Source: DASRAJ01 sp035638255
Lineage (GTDB): Bacteria > Bacteroidota > Bacteroidia > Chitinophagales > UBA10324
Assembly: GCA_035638255.1 (NCBI GenBank)
Contig: DASRAJ010000055.1
Span: 19,563 to 83,562, forward strand
DNA: 64,000 nucleotides
Reading direction: 5' to 3'
Shown here piece after piece: positions 25,069-33,714 of this stretch; the first letter of the stretch is position 1, and each line of letters opens with the position of its first letter. A program made the position numbers and the translations under genes. The notes under the pieces were generated by a model, which was not told where the DNA came from, ran no database searches, and saw only the letters and a program-made list of their open reading frames with translations.

Positions 25069-25480
25069 TAGTCATTGGTCATTAGTCATTCGAAGTAGGC
25101 ATTGAGTTTATGATGAAGTGTTTCTAATGATGTGATCAGTCTGGAAAACTCATCTTGTGAAATTAGTTTCCGTTTTGCTGCCTTTGTTGTTGCTGTTTTG
25201 CTCTCCAGCAACGAGCCTCGTGCGTAGAAACAGAATTGTTTATTCTCTTTAAAGAAATATCTTCCGAACCCTTCTGAAATATTCAATCCAATCGAGTCAG
25301 CCGCTTCTACCCATTGGCCACCTAAATGAAACTTTGAAAAATTATCCCACTTCATCACAATCTCCCAAACTTCATCGGCATATTCCATCGCCAGTTTCTA
25401 AACTTCGGGATCTTCAAGTTTTATCATAGCGGGATTATTAACGACTGAGAAAATGACCAATGACTAATGACCAATGACTA
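25069..25480. mobile_element. heptad inverted-repeat element carrying a four-helix-bundle gene
   Basis: The arms at 25069-25090 and 25459-25480 are 22-bp perfect inverted repeats built from 7-nt units of the gtcattg/gtcatta type; the right array extends inward to 25452. Between them lies one gene of the S23/IVP four-helix-bundle type. The right arm supplies the TAG stop of the ALDH gene and the left arm runs into the ATG of the desaturase gene. I know of no named element of this form, and mobility is inferred from the ends and the fit between two genes. No target duplication was confirmed. Confidence 0.55.
25086..25427 (-). pseudogene. four-helix-bundle (S23 / 23S rRNA intervening-sequence type) protein with in-frame amber
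   Basis: The family N-terminus is found by reading upstream of the first long frame: from ATG 25427 the codons give MIKLEDPEV, then TAG (25398-25400), then KLAMEYADEVWEIV. Homologues have Tyr or Trp at that place (EVYKLA), so the stop looks like a point mutation in an otherwise intact gene. The remainder (ADSIGLNISEGFGRYFFKENKQFCFYARGSLLESK, positions 31-65 of the downstream frame) is a good family match. A shortened protein from ATG 25388 (100 residues) is possible. Function of these proteins is unknown; relatives include the Avd protein of retroelements. Confidence 0.8.
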
Positions 25481-26920
25481 TAACTTTACACAAACATTTT
25501 TCGCCTCGGTAAAAAACTTCATCGCCTCAAAGCCACCTTCTCTTCCTACCCCTGAGTTTTTCATTCCGCCAAATGGTGTTCGCAGATCACGCAGCAGCCA
25601 GCAGTTAATCCAGATGATTCCGCTTTGAACCCGCGAAGCAACACGATGAGCGGATGAAAGATTTTGTGTCCAGATGGTGGCTGACAAACCGTACTCCGTT
25701 GAGTTGGCAAGTTGAATCGCTTCGTCTTCTGTGTTGAATGGAATCAAGGTGACTACCGGCCCGAAAATTTCTTCCTGGTTTGTTCTGCAATTTGCGGGAA
25801 GCCCTTCAATGATTGTGGGCTCGATGAACCAGCCGTTCTCACACCTGCCCTTCATCTTCACCACATTTCCACCCGATAAAATTTTCCCGCCTTCCTCTTT
25901 TGCAAGATTGATATGGTAATTGATTTTGTCGAAGTGTTGTTTGGAAACGATAGCGCCGATGTTTGTGTCTTCTTCCAATGGATCACCCACTTTTAATTTT
26001 TTTGTTTCGGCAATAAATCGCTCTTTGAATTTTTCATAGATGGATTTTTCGATGATGATTCGCGAACCGCACAAACAAATTTCTCCCTGGTTTTCAAATG
26101 ATGAGTTGATTGTCGTTTTTATCATCTTCTCAAAATCACAATCTGCGAAAATGATGTTTGGATTTTTTCCGCCGAGCTCGAGCGAAAGTTTCTTGAACAT
26201 GGGCGCCGCTACCGCGGCTATCTCTTTTCCGGCTCTCGTACTTCCTGTAAATGAAATCGCTTTAACCCTGGGGTGTTTTACAATCGCTGCCCCGCATTTA
26301 GGACCAAGACCATGAAGAATATTCAGCACACCATCCGGCATTCCTGCTTCCATACAAATTTTTGAAAGCTCATAGGCAGTCATTGGAGTCACTTCACTGG
26401 GCTTTGCAATCACGCAATTTCCGGCCGCCAGGGCAGGAACAATTTTCCAGGTAAAAAGATAGAGCGGGAGATTCCACGGCGAAATGCAGCCTACTACACC
26501 GAGCGGTTGCCGCAACGTGTAATTCACTGTGCCGCTTTCCATCACATGCGCTTCACTCGCGAATTGCACCGCTGCCGTTGCAAAGAATCTGAAGTTGGAA
26601 GCAGCACGCGGAATATCGAGTGTGCGCGAAAGCGAAACCGGTTTTCCCTGGTCAGTGGATTCAAGCCCAGCAAGATGTTCCAGCTTTTCCTCAATGAGAT
26701 CTGCTATGCGCATCATGATGCGGCAGCGTTCTGATGAAGAAGTTGCTGACCACGATGGAAAAGCTTTTTGCGCTGCGTTCACGGCCAGCTCAACATCCTG
26801 TTCATCTGAATCGGGAACCTCAGAATACACGTTTCCGAGTGCGGGATTTTCATTGGGAAGGAATTTTCCTGCGACAGGATTTATCAACCTACCCCCGATA
26901 TAGTTCTGGATTTGAAGCAT
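25478..26920 (-). CDS. aldehyde dehydrogenase, probable 2-aminomuconic semialdehyde dehydrogenase
   Basis: Starting at ATG 26920 (MLQIQNYIGG) the protein has 480 residues. It shows the NAD site GSTRAGKEIA, the general base in LSLELGGKNP and the nucleophile Cys in FENQGEICLCGSR near residue 277-280. The C-terminal part, WINCWLLRDLRTPFGGMKNSGVGREGG, resembles human ALDH8A1 and bacterial 2-hydroxymuconic/2-aminomuconic semialdehyde dehydrogenases. It would oxidise the semialdehyde made from 3-hydroxyanthranilate, just before the deaminase step encoded at 23322. Its stop codon is supplied by the heptad arm. Confidence 0.85.
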   Translation of the reverse strand: MLQIQNYIGGRLINPVAGKFLPNENPALGNVYSEVPDSDEQDVELAVNAAQKAFPSWSATSSSERCRIMMRIADLIEEKLEHLAGLESTDQGKPVSLSRTLDIPRAASNFRFFATAAVQFASEAHVMESGTVNYTLRQPLGVVGCISPWNLPLYLFTWKIVPALAAGNCVIAKPSEVTPMTAYELSKICMEAGMPDGVLNILHGLGPKCGAAIVKHPRVKAISFTGSTRAGKEIAAVAAPMFKKLSLELGGKNPNIIFADCDFEKMIKTTINSSFENQGEICLCGSRIIIEKSIYEKFKERFIAETKKLKVGDPLEEDTNIGAIVSKQHFDKINYHINLAKEEGGKILSGGNVVKMKGRCENGWFIEPTIIEGLPANCRTNQEEIFGPVVTLIPFNTEDEAIQLANSTEYGLSATIWTQNLSSAHRVASRVQSGIIWINCWLLRDLRTPFGGMKNSGVGREGGFEAMKFFTEAKNVCVKL

Positions 26921-26955
26921 GCTTGTTTTCTTCGCAATAAAAATTTTCGATGCGG

Positions 26956-26989
26956 CAAAGATAGCCATGCATATAAAGTACAACACAAA
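26956..26989 (-). promoter_or_regulatory. promoter of the ALDH/kynurenine run (TTTG ... TATCTTTG)
   Basis: On the minus strand a TTTG (26986-26989) and an exact -7 element TATCTTTG (26956-26963) are 22 nt apart. The ALDH start at 26920 follows 35 nt downstream. This is one of the best promoter matches in the window. It would transcribe the ALDH gene and possibly, through the heptad element, the desaturase, rhodanese, RidA-like and dioxygenase genes. Confidence 0.55.
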
Positions 26990-26993
26990 AAAG

Positions 26994-27028
26994 AAAACGG
27001 AGAGACGTTGTTGAAATCTCTCCGTTTT
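26994..27028 (-). terminator. rho-independent terminator after lipoprotein gene
   Basis: An 11-bp perfect stem aaaacggagag/ctctccgtttt encloses a 13-nt loop. On the minus strand it is followed by a run of mostly T residues, placing a strong terminator 17 nt after the lipoprotein stop at 27046. It separates that gene from the ALDH promoter. Confidence 0.8.
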
Positions 27029-27045
27029 CGTTTCAGCAAAAAAAC

Positions 27046-27885
27046 TCAGGGAAGGGTAATGGTTGTTGTTGTGTTCCCGATAGTGATGGTTGCCTGGTCA
27101 TCACAGGTGCCATCGCCGTAATCAAGCGTTGCGGTTGGAAAATTACCATGAGTGATCTCCAGTGTTCCCTGTTCGATCCACGGACAAAGGAATGCTACGA
27201 TGACCGGGTTGGTAATGGTAACTGTGAAAGGATTTCCATTGCGGTCAGTTCCGGAAGCAGAACCGGTGATGGAATACTTATCATCAAAAGGCAGGAACGT
27301 TGATTCACCGGCAATCCATTCACGATCACGTACAGAAGTCCAGATTATTAATTGCCCTGAAGGCAATGTGACGATGGCAGTAATTACATTGATATTAAAA
27401 TGCAGGTTGCCGCTGGCATTGTGTCCCATGTTGGTGACCGTTTTGAGATACTCGAATTTGTTGAGCGCAGAAGCATTATATCCTACATAGTAATCTGCTG
27501 TTTGTATGCTGATCACCGTTCCTGAATCGCGATACAGGCCGGTCCATGTCGCAGTAATTTTTCCTTCCCTGTACTTGTTATCCCAATTTGAGCACAGGCA
27601 GGGAGTAGAGCCGAAATCAATAGTAATGGATTTTGATGCGTTGGATGTGTCAATGGTAACCACTGCGCACGGAGGAAGAATGGTATCAAGTCCTTCATCA
27701 CTGCGAACATCGTTGTCATCGGCTGCTGAATTCACCGCTTGTAAAATACCATTGGATTCACCTTCCGCCATGGCGTTGTCAGTAACGGCGGTAGTATCAT
27801 TGTTCACTGAATCTTTCTTGCAGGAAGAAAGAAAGGTAAGCGCAGCAAATGCTGCCATAAGAGAGAGGGATGCAAATGTTTTCAT
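27046..27885 (-). CDS. hypothetical lipoprotein
   Basis: I do not recognise this 279-residue protein. It has a lipoprotein signal with lipobox FLSSCKKD (Cys about residue 22), an acidic Ser/Asn/Asp-rich linker, then a domain of likely beta strands with a CLC pair (STPCLCSNWDNKYREGKITATW) and a second pair of cysteines near the end (FLCPWIEQG, DGTCDDQA). It ends in a Thr-rich strand. The pattern of many Thr, Asn and Gly suggests a surface-exposed beta-sandwich. A terminator follows, so it is probably a single-gene unit. Typical of poorly characterised Bacteroidota surface lipoproteins. Confidence 0.75.
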   Translation of the reverse strand: MKTFASLSLMAAFAALTFLSSCKKDSVNNDTTAVTDNAMAEGESNGILQAVNSAADDNDVRSDEGLDTILPPCAVVTIDTSNASKSITIDFGSTPCLCSNWDNKYREGKITATWTGLYRDSGTVISIQTADYYVGYNASALNKFEYLKTVTNMGHNASGNLHFNINVITAIVTLPSGQLIIWTSVRDREWIAGESTFLPFDDKYSITGSASGTDRNGNPFTVTITNPVIVAFLCPWIEQGTLEITHGNFPTATLDYGDGTCDDQATITIGNTTTTITLP

Positions 27886-28212
27886 CGGGAAATTTTTTGG
27901 TTGAGAAGCTTGAATAGGTAGTCAATGATTATGTCGATACGTATTTGCGGCAATAAAGGTACAGATTGAATTTGCAGGGAAAGGTTTACTGGTTTATGAA
28001 AAAAATTTGTGAGAAAAAATTAGGGGCGTGATTTAGTAATCTAAAAATTCACGATCGTTGTTCAACTTGCTTGTTGCACTTGTGGACTGGCATTACTCAA
28101 AGTTCGCAGGAAAATAACGGCAATAAATAAGGTAGCTTTGGAGTGGAAGTCGCAGTCTTAGGATGCACAAGAGAAACGGCGAGGGAATGATAGCAATTCT
28201 AAAATAATAATC
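27886..28212. other. 327-nt intergenic region between divergent genes
   Basis: I see no gene or repeat in this stretch. It holds the upstream region of the leftward lipoprotein gene and, near its right end, the candidate promoter of the rightward delta-60 repeat gene. Confidence 0.5.
28133..28140 (+). promoter_or_regulatory. candidate promoter of delta-60 repeat gene (TAGCTTTG)
   Basis: TAGCTTTG fits TAnnTTTG exactly and lies 73 nt before the ATG at 28213. No convincing -33 TTTG was found. Confidence 0.35.
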
Positions 28213-29697
28213 ATGAAAAAAACAATCTTGATTTTAACGGTTGTGGTTTTAGGATCTATACACAAATCATTTGCACAAGCAGGAGACTTGGATAGCACTT
28301 TCGGAATAAATGGTACAGTTACTACAGCTGTATGCACAAACTCTTATGCAAGTTCTGTAGCGTTACAGTCAGACGGAAAAATTGTAGCGGCAGGAGGTTC
28401 GTGGGATTGTATTACAGTTGTTCGCTACAATAGCAATGGATCACTTGATAGTTCATTTGGAACAAATGGTATTGTAACCACCCAGCCGTCAAATCAATGC
28501 CAAACCGGCTCGGTAGTTATTCAGCCTGATGGAAAAATTATTAGCGCAAGCGGAGATGAATTTGGATTCATATTAATCAGGTATCAGCCTAACGGCACAA
28601 TAGACAGTTCATTTGGGACCAATGGCGTATTTTTTTTATCAGGCCCCGAATACTCACCATCAATTGCATTGCAGCAAGATTCTAAGATCGTTATGGCAGG
28701 ATCTTATTTCATGTGGGTGTGGCCGCATTCGTACTGGCTTAATTTGGCACGATGTGATTCCAATGGAATATTGGATACAAGTTTTTTTCAATCTAATATG
28801 GGTACATTTGATGGATATAACGCGAGTGCTACCTGTGTTGCATTGCAACCTGATGGTAAAATCGTAACTGCAGGTGCCACAGACTCTAATGAGTTATTCA
28901 AATGGTGTTTCGGGATAGCCAGATTTAATAATAACGGCACACCTGACAGTAGTTTTGGTGTAAACGGTCATGTCACAACGGCTATCGGAGTTCGTGCAGT
29001 AGCATACGCAATAGTAATTCAGTCAGATGGTAAAATTGTGGCGGGTGGCTACTCGCTTGATAGCATCTTTGGATATTTCACTTTAGTGCGTTATAAGCCT
29101 GATGGTTCGTTGGACAGTACTTTTGGTAACGATGGAGTAGTAATTTCCTCTATTGAAAACAGTGTGGTCGGTTCATTAGCAATACAATCAGACGGAAAGA
29201 TTGTTGCAGTAGGATATGTTTCAGCAACCATTGCTCTTGTACGATATAATATAGATGGCTCGCTTGATAATACGTTTGGAACAAACGGTGTAGTAACAAA
29301 TGGCGTCAGTACAGGAGATGCAGTAGTTATTCAACCTGATGAAAAAATTCTAACAGCAGGAAGATCACAGTATGGCTTTACTTTGATTCGTTATCTCTCA
29401 GGATTGGAAGTAGGTATGCTAAACTTTGGATCGAATAATTTACCAACACTCACTTATCCTAATCCTGTTCAATCACAAGCAACTCTTCAATATACGCTCA
29501 CCAATGAAGAATGTATAACCATCTCATTATACAATATACAAGGAAGTCAAGTGCAAACTTTCATTACCAATGAAACCAGATATAAGGGAGAGCATAAGGA
29601 GGCATTGGACTTAGATGAGGTACTGCCTTCGGGCAATTATATTCTTGCTATTTCAAATGGTATTCACAGTCAAGGTATCGAGATTGTGAAGGAATAA
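28213..29697 (+). CDS. delta-60 repeat protein with T9SS sorting domain
   Basis: The 494-residue protein has a signal peptide (MKKTILILTVVVLGSIHKSFAQ) and about seven delta-60 repeats of 50-60 residues, each with SDGKIVAAG and LDSTFGTNGVVTT-type strands. Such repeats are thought to form beta-propeller-like domains. The last 80 residues, from TYPNPVQSQATLQY to GIEIVKE, are a type A T9SS sorting domain, so the protein is exported to the surface or medium. It resembles the larger protein at 41012-43657, which has twice as many repeats. Function unknown. Confidence 0.9.
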   Translation: MKKTILILTVVVLGSIHKSFAQAGDLDSTFGINGTVTTAVCTNSYASSVALQSDGKIVAAGGSWDCITVVRYNSNGSLDSSFGTNGIVTTQPSNQCQTGSVVIQPDGKIISASGDEFGFILIRYQPNGTIDSSFGTNGVFFLSGPEYSPSIALQQDSKIVMAGSYFMWVWPHSYWLNLARCDSNGILDTSFFQSNMGTFDGYNASATCVALQPDGKIVTAGATDSNELFKWCFGIARFNNNGTPDSSFGVNGHVTTAIGVRAVAYAIVIQSDGKIVAGGYSLDSIFGYFTLVRYKPDGSLDSTFGNDGVVISSIENSVVGSLAIQSDGKIVAVGYVSATIALVRYNIDGSLDNTFGTNGVVTNGVSTGDAVVIQPDEKILTAGRSQYGFTLIRYLSGLEVGMLNFGSNNLPTLTYPNPVQSQATLQYTLTNEECITISLYNIQGSQVQTFITNETRYKGEHKEALDLDEVLPSGNYILAISNGIHSQGIEIVKE

Positions 29698-29735
29698 ACT
29701 AACCATATAGATTCGGGTAAAGTGGAAGTGCAAAA

Positions 29736-31004
29736 TCACCTCGCAATAATCCAGGATTCAGGATTCAACAGCGTAGTCCCTTGCCAGATTTCAAGATGCA
29801 CCATCGTCTCACCGGTAGAGGGGTCAGTGTAAGCAGTTCCGAGCGATTGCTTTGTACTCACTTCATCATTCGCCTTTACTTTAACTGAGGAGAGATTACT
29901 GTACACCGTAAAGTATTCACCGTGGCGAACGAGGACGGCCTTATGATAACCGGGATTAGACAGTATCCCGACGACAGTCCCCTTGAAGATCGCCCTCACA
30001 TTTGCGCCTTGGGCAGTCGTGATGTCAACACCGTTATTCTTTACAGTAAGATTATCAAACACAGCATGCGTATGTGTTCCGAACTGATCGCTGATCTCAC
30101 CTTTCTCCACCGGCCAAGGCAGCTTGCCCTGGTTGCTTGCAAAGCCTGCAGAGAGTGCGGCAGCTTCGGGTGTGAGTGCAAGCGAAGAAGATGATGAATT
30201 GTTTTTAGCTGTGGTAGTTGATCCCGTCCCTTTCTTTTTCGATTCTTCAATTTCTTTTTTGATGAGGTCGGCTATCTCTTTCTTGAGTGCGGCTTGTTCT
30301 TTCTTCTTTTTGTCAAGATTTGCTTTCAAATCTTTTTCCTGCTTCGACAATGATTTTACGAGCTTGTCTTTTTCATTTTTTTCTACAGCAAGTTTCTGTG
30401 TTTGCTGCACTTGCTCGTTCACGAGTTGCTGCTTGCTTTGCTTCTTTACTTTCAGAACGGTCATTTGTTTTTTCAAATCGCTGGTGGTGGAGCGAATCAA
30501 TTCTGCCTGCTGCCGGCGAAAGGAATTAAAGCGATTGATGTATTTCAATCTTTTGAAAGCCTCATTGAAATCCGATGCGGAAAAAAGGAAGAGCAGGCGA
30601 TTGTACGCGTCACGATGCTTGTACGCATAGTAGATCATCTTCGCATAATTCTGCTTAAGGGTATCGAGATCACGATCCAGCGAGCGAACAGTGGAAACTT
30701 TATTATTGATTTCCTTATCGAACTGGAAAATTTCACTGTTGTAGTTAGTGATCAATCGCTGTCGCGCCTTGATTTTTTTCTGCAGCGCGGCCAACTGACT
30801 CGCATTCGACTTCTTAGATTTCTTCGTTTGATCGAGTTCCTTTTGCAGTGAGCTGATTTCTTTAACCAATTGCTCTTTCTTCTTTTCAAGATCTTCCTTT
30901 GAGTTTTGTGAAAAAGAAAATTGCGATTGTGTAAGAAAAAAAATAAAGAGCAACGCAACGCGCAGAAACAATTTCTTTTTATGTGGAAGAACAAAAACTT
31001 TCAT
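29736..31004 (-). CDS. EnvC-like murein hydrolase activator (degenerate M23)
   Basis: Starting at ATG 31004 gives a signal peptide (MKVFVLPHKKKLFLRVALLF). Two long coiled-coil stretches rich in Lys, Glu and Gln follow (about residues 35-250), then a C-terminal LytM/M23 fold. Metal ligands appear incomplete: the HxxxD motif reads NNGVD, the YxHL motif reads YSNLS, and only one His remains in VHLEIW. Such LytM proteins (EnvC, NlpD) activate amidases instead of cutting peptidoglycan. It acts in the periplasm during cell division. It ends the run TPR, DUF4292, EnvC. Confidence 0.85.
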   Translation of the reverse strand: MKVFVLPHKKKLFLRVALLFIFFLTQSQFSFSQNSKEDLEKKKEQLVKEISSLQKELDQTKKSKKSNASQLAALQKKIKARQRLITNYNSEIFQFDKEINNKVSTVRSLDRDLDTLKQNYAKMIYYAYKHRDAYNRLLFLFSASDFNEAFKRLKYINRFNSFRRQQAELIRSTTSDLKKQMTVLKVKKQSKQQLVNEQVQQTQKLAVEKNEKDKLVKSLSKQEKDLKANLDKKKKEQAALKKEIADLIKKEIEESKKKGTGSTTTAKNNSSSSSLALTPEAAALSAGFASNQGKLPWPVEKGEISDQFGTHTHAVFDNLTVKNNGVDITTAQGANVRAIFKGTVVGILSNPGYHKAVLVRHGEYFTVYSNLSSVKVKANDEVSTKQSLGTAYTDPSTGETMVHLEIWQGTTLLNPESWIIAR

Positions 31005-31059
31005 CGCGAAAAACCCTGCACAATTTGTTTTGCTAATTGTTCCCAATTGATCGGCTTTT

Positions 31060-31080
31060 GCCAACTGCCAACCGCCAACT
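31060..31080. repeat. heptad array gccaact/gccaacc between envC-like and DUF4292 genes
   Basis: Three consecutive units read gccaact, gccaacc and gccaact. The array ends 4 nt from the DUF4292 stop codon (31085). No opposing arm was found on the other side of the 80-nt gap. Confidence 0.6.
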
Positions 31081-31084
31081 GCTC

Positions 31085-31816
31085 TCACTCATCCCCTTTA
31101 AAAGGAAACTTCACCGGCTCATTCAGCTTCACCTTGTTAAAGGTAACTTCGATCACCATCTCACCGGGGCGGGCGACAGTGATTTTTCTCCACAACGAAA
31201 AGGGCGGAGTGTATTGTATATCGTATTGATCATTGGTGGCTGACAACATTCCTGCGGGAGCATCCATAATGAATTGACGGAGGGGCTGAAATGTTTTCGA
31301 AAGCACAATCGAATCATCAACATTATTTCCTTTCGATACAAGCACCATCACCGAATCTTTAATCTTCACATCATAATTACTTCTTAGAAAAAGCAAATTG
31401 CCGACAATTAAATTTTGTACCGTATAGAAATCTACAGGCAATCCAGTGTAGGATTTGAAGAAATCGTAGCCGCGTGTGTATCGCTTCTTATCAAGCCGGT
31501 CAATCACGCGAATGGAGTCTTTAGTCATGAGCATGCGCGCCACCTCGATGCCGAGTGCCGGCGAGATGGAAATCCAGATAGCACTGTCTTTTTTTATTCT
31601 GAAGTTGGCAGTGAAATCCGTCTTCTGATTTCCTCCGGTCACTTCCACTTTTGCTTTCCCGCTGAACCATTGAAACTGAAACGCATGGGCCTTCACCGAA
31701 TCGAGAATCACCGCCGACGCATCCATCTTAGGTGCCGACGGAGTTTTTACGGCAACAGAAGTTGTTTTACAGGAGAATAAAAAAACCAGCGCAGCGAATC
31801 CTGCAAATTGATTCAT
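31085..31816 (-). CDS. DUF4292 lipoprotein (LolA/LolB-like fold)
   Basis: The start is taken at ATG 31816 (MNQFAGFAALVFLFSCKTT), since the longer frame runs through an inverted repeat. Lipobox LFSC puts Cys near residue 15. The body reads FQFQWFSGKAKVEV, DFTANFRIKKDSAIWISISPALGIEVARMLMTKDSIRVIDR (positions 55-95), then a repeat of strands ending KVKLNEPVKFPF, the pattern of DUF4292. The fold resembles LolA/LolB lipoprotein carriers, and a role in outer-membrane lipoprotein handling is only inferred. The order TPR, DUF4292, EnvC is common in Bacteroidota, to my knowledge. Confidence 0.85.
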   Translation of the reverse strand: MNQFAGFAALVFLFSCKTTSVAVKTPSAPKMDASAVILDSVKAHAFQFQWFSGKAKVEVTGGNQKTDFTANFRIKKDSAIWISISPALGIEVARMLMTKDSIRVIDRLDKKRYTRGYDFFKSYTGLPVDFYTVQNLIVGNLLFLRSNYDVKIKDSVMVLVSKGNNVDDSIVLSKTFQPLRQFIMDAPAGMLSATNDQYDIQYTPPFSLWRKITVARPGEMVIEVTFNKVKLNEPVKFPFKGDE

Positions 31817-31830
31817 CACGCTTGTGCAGC

Positions 31831-31864
31831 AACTCCGCCGGAGTTTTTTCACTCCGGTGGAGTT
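31831..31864. repeat. 14-bp inverted repeat aactccgccggagt between TPR and DUF4292 genes
   Basis: Arms aactccgccggagt (31831-31844) and actccggtggagtt (31851-31864) pair with one mismatch around loop tttttc. Each arm is also nearly palindromic on its own. It sits in the 70-nt gap between two co-directional genes and may be a dispersed repeat or a processing/attenuation hairpin. Confidence 0.7.
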
Positions 31865-31886
31865 AGGGTGGGAGAGAGCAGCAACA

Positions 31887-33653
31887 TTATTCATACAACT
31901 TCCGCTCAGCAATCTTTTTATCAATGGTTTCTGATTCAACGTTCTTCACTTTTGCTTTCATCCAGTATTGAACAGCACCGTCAACATCACCGAGCTTAAA
32001 GAGAATATCACCATAGTGCTCCAATACGGCGCCATCCTGATCACCCCCGTTCTGTAGCGCTTTGCTCAACCAATCTTTGGCGTCCTTGTATTTTCCGCTC
32101 TTGTACAGTACCCAGGCATAGGTGTCTTCATACGCTGCTGTGTTCGGTGAAAGAATGTTTGCTTGTTCAGCCATTTTCTGCGCCTCATCTAATTTTTCAC
32201 TACGCAGCGAAAGAAAGTAACTGTAGTTGTTCAGCACGTAAGCATTTGACGGATCAAACACTAGGGCTAATTCATAGCAACTGTCTGACGCGTGATTGTT
32301 CTTCAAATAATAATATGAGTCGCCAAGGTCAGAGTACATCTGTGCCAGGAATTTCTTATCACCGGTGCCAATGTCAACTGCTTTGCTCAAAAGCTTCACG
32401 GCATCATCATACTTCTTTAACCGCATGTCGGCATAGCCGTTGAAGTAGTATGCCATCGCCTGATCGGGAAATAATTCGATAGCTCTTGCAGAAACCGCAA
32501 GCAGTGAATCGTAATTCCTTTTGTGATCATAGAGGAAAAACAATTGCTGCCAAACGAGGAACTTGCTGTTGTCGAGTGCGATGGATTGATTGTATTCACT
32601 CAACGCATCGTCAAACTTATTTCCCTGGTAAAGCAGATCGCCATACATCGCATGCGCCTTCGCCTCCTGCGGGTGTGATTGAATGAGCACTTTCGCAAGA
32701 TCAAGCGCTTGCTGTTTTTTTTCGTTGCCGGAATCAGCAGGATTTTGAAAGTAAGGAAGGTAACCATAGAGCACACTCATGCCAACGCCAATATCCAAAT
32801 CCGGATTTGCAAATGCTTTACGGAATGATTCGAATGCTTTCTCGGTTTCGCCCTTGCGTTGATAATAATCGGCAAGAACGAGGTTGGCCCGGGGGTCACC
32901 GGGATCGAGGTCAACAAGTTTCTGAAGAACATCAAACGCTTTGTCCTCCATGCCATTCGTCATGTAAAAATCAATCAGCAGCGAATAGTATTTCGGTTCC
33001 TTTGAATTTGCATCAATAAGCTTTTTCAATTCATCGGCAGCTTTATCTTTCTTTCCTAATTGCAGCCACAGCTTTTCTTTTTCAGTGGAAACATCTTCAG
33101 TAATTCCAAAGCGCTCTTCAATCTGGTTGAAGATGCTGATGGCCTCATCATATTGCTTGTTTTGCTCCGTGAAGAAAGCGCGGTTGAACCAGGCATCGGC
33201 ATCGTCAGGATCAATAGCCACCATCTGCTCATAAATCTTTTGCGCCTCTTTGTAATTGCCCAATCCACCGAGGAGGGTACCATACAAATCAAGATACCAT
33301 GTGTTCTTCGGATTCAGCTTCACGGCTTGCGCTGCATATTGAATGGCATCAGAATATTGCTTCGAGTTGTAAAGAATCTTGGCCAGGTTGTAATCGGCTG
33401 CAGCCATAGAAGGATCAATCTTCAGAGCTTCTTTGTACAGATTCATCGCCTGGTTGTGATCACCGAGAATATCCATTTTGTTTGCTTCAATGAATTTCTC
33501 AGTAGCGAGCCTTTTGCGCGGGTCATGATCAGGAAGATCATTGGCGGAAGAGCTTTTATCTGCAGATGCTACCGTAGATTTTTCCGTGGAACAGGATTGA
33601 ATGAATGCCGTGATACTCACAAGCAACAACAACAAAAGTGATCTCATTTTCAT
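31887..33653 (-). CDS. tetratricopeptide-repeat lipoprotein
   Basis: The 588-residue protein has a lipoprotein signal (MRSLLLLLLVSITAFIQSC, Cys about residue 21). More than a dozen TPR-like helical hairpins fill the rest: AMNLYKEALKIDPSMAAADYNLAKILYNSKQYSDAIQYA at positions 49-87 is a clear pair, and similar units continue to the end. TPR scaffolds of this kind on the periplasmic side hold envelope proteins together. It opens the run with DUF4292 and EnvC, with the nucleotidyltransferase and dut genes upstream. Partner unknown. Confidence 0.88.
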   Translation of the reverse strand: MKMRSLLLLLLVSITAFIQSCSTEKSTVASADKSSSANDLPDHDPRKRLATEKFIEANKMDILGDHNQAMNLYKEALKIDPSMAAADYNLAKILYNSKQYSDAIQYAAQAVKLNPKNTWYLDLYGTLLGGLGNYKEAQKIYEQMVAIDPDDADAWFNRAFFTEQNKQYDEAISIFNQIEERFGITEDVSTEKEKLWLQLGKKDKAADELKKLIDANSKEPKYYSLLIDFYMTNGMEDKAFDVLQKLVDLDPGDPRANLVLADYYQRKGETEKAFESFRKAFANPDLDIGVGMSVLYGYLPYFQNPADSGNEKKQQALDLAKVLIQSHPQEAKAHAMYGDLLYQGNKFDDALSEYNQSIALDNSKFLVWQQLFFLYDHKRNYDSLLAVSARAIELFPDQAMAYYFNGYADMRLKKYDDAVKLLSKAVDIGTGDKKFLAQMYSDLGDSYYYLKNNHASDSCYELALVFDPSNAYVLNNYSYFLSLRSEKLDEAQKMAEQANILSPNTAAYEDTYAWVLYKSGKYKDAKDWLSKALQNGGDQDGAVLEHYGDILFKLGDVDGAVQYWMKAKVKNVESETIDKKIAERKLYE

Positions 33654-33714
33654 AGAAGAAATTTATTCCGATACAGCGGTTCCTGCGATGCCAAATTACG
33701 AAATCACAGCGTGC

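Noticed and set aside
25069..25480. Heptad arrays as a CRISPR array
   Set aside because: Units are 7 nt without spacers and occur as inverted pairs; there are no cas genes in the window.
29736..31088. Longer EnvC-like frame starting at 31088
   Set aside because: The extra 28 residues are encoded by the heptad array; ATG 31004 gives a proper signal peptide.
31817..31939. N-terminal extension of the DUF4292 gene
   Set aside because: It runs through a perfect inverted repeat and overlaps the TPR gene; ATG 31816 gives a lipobox at the right distance.
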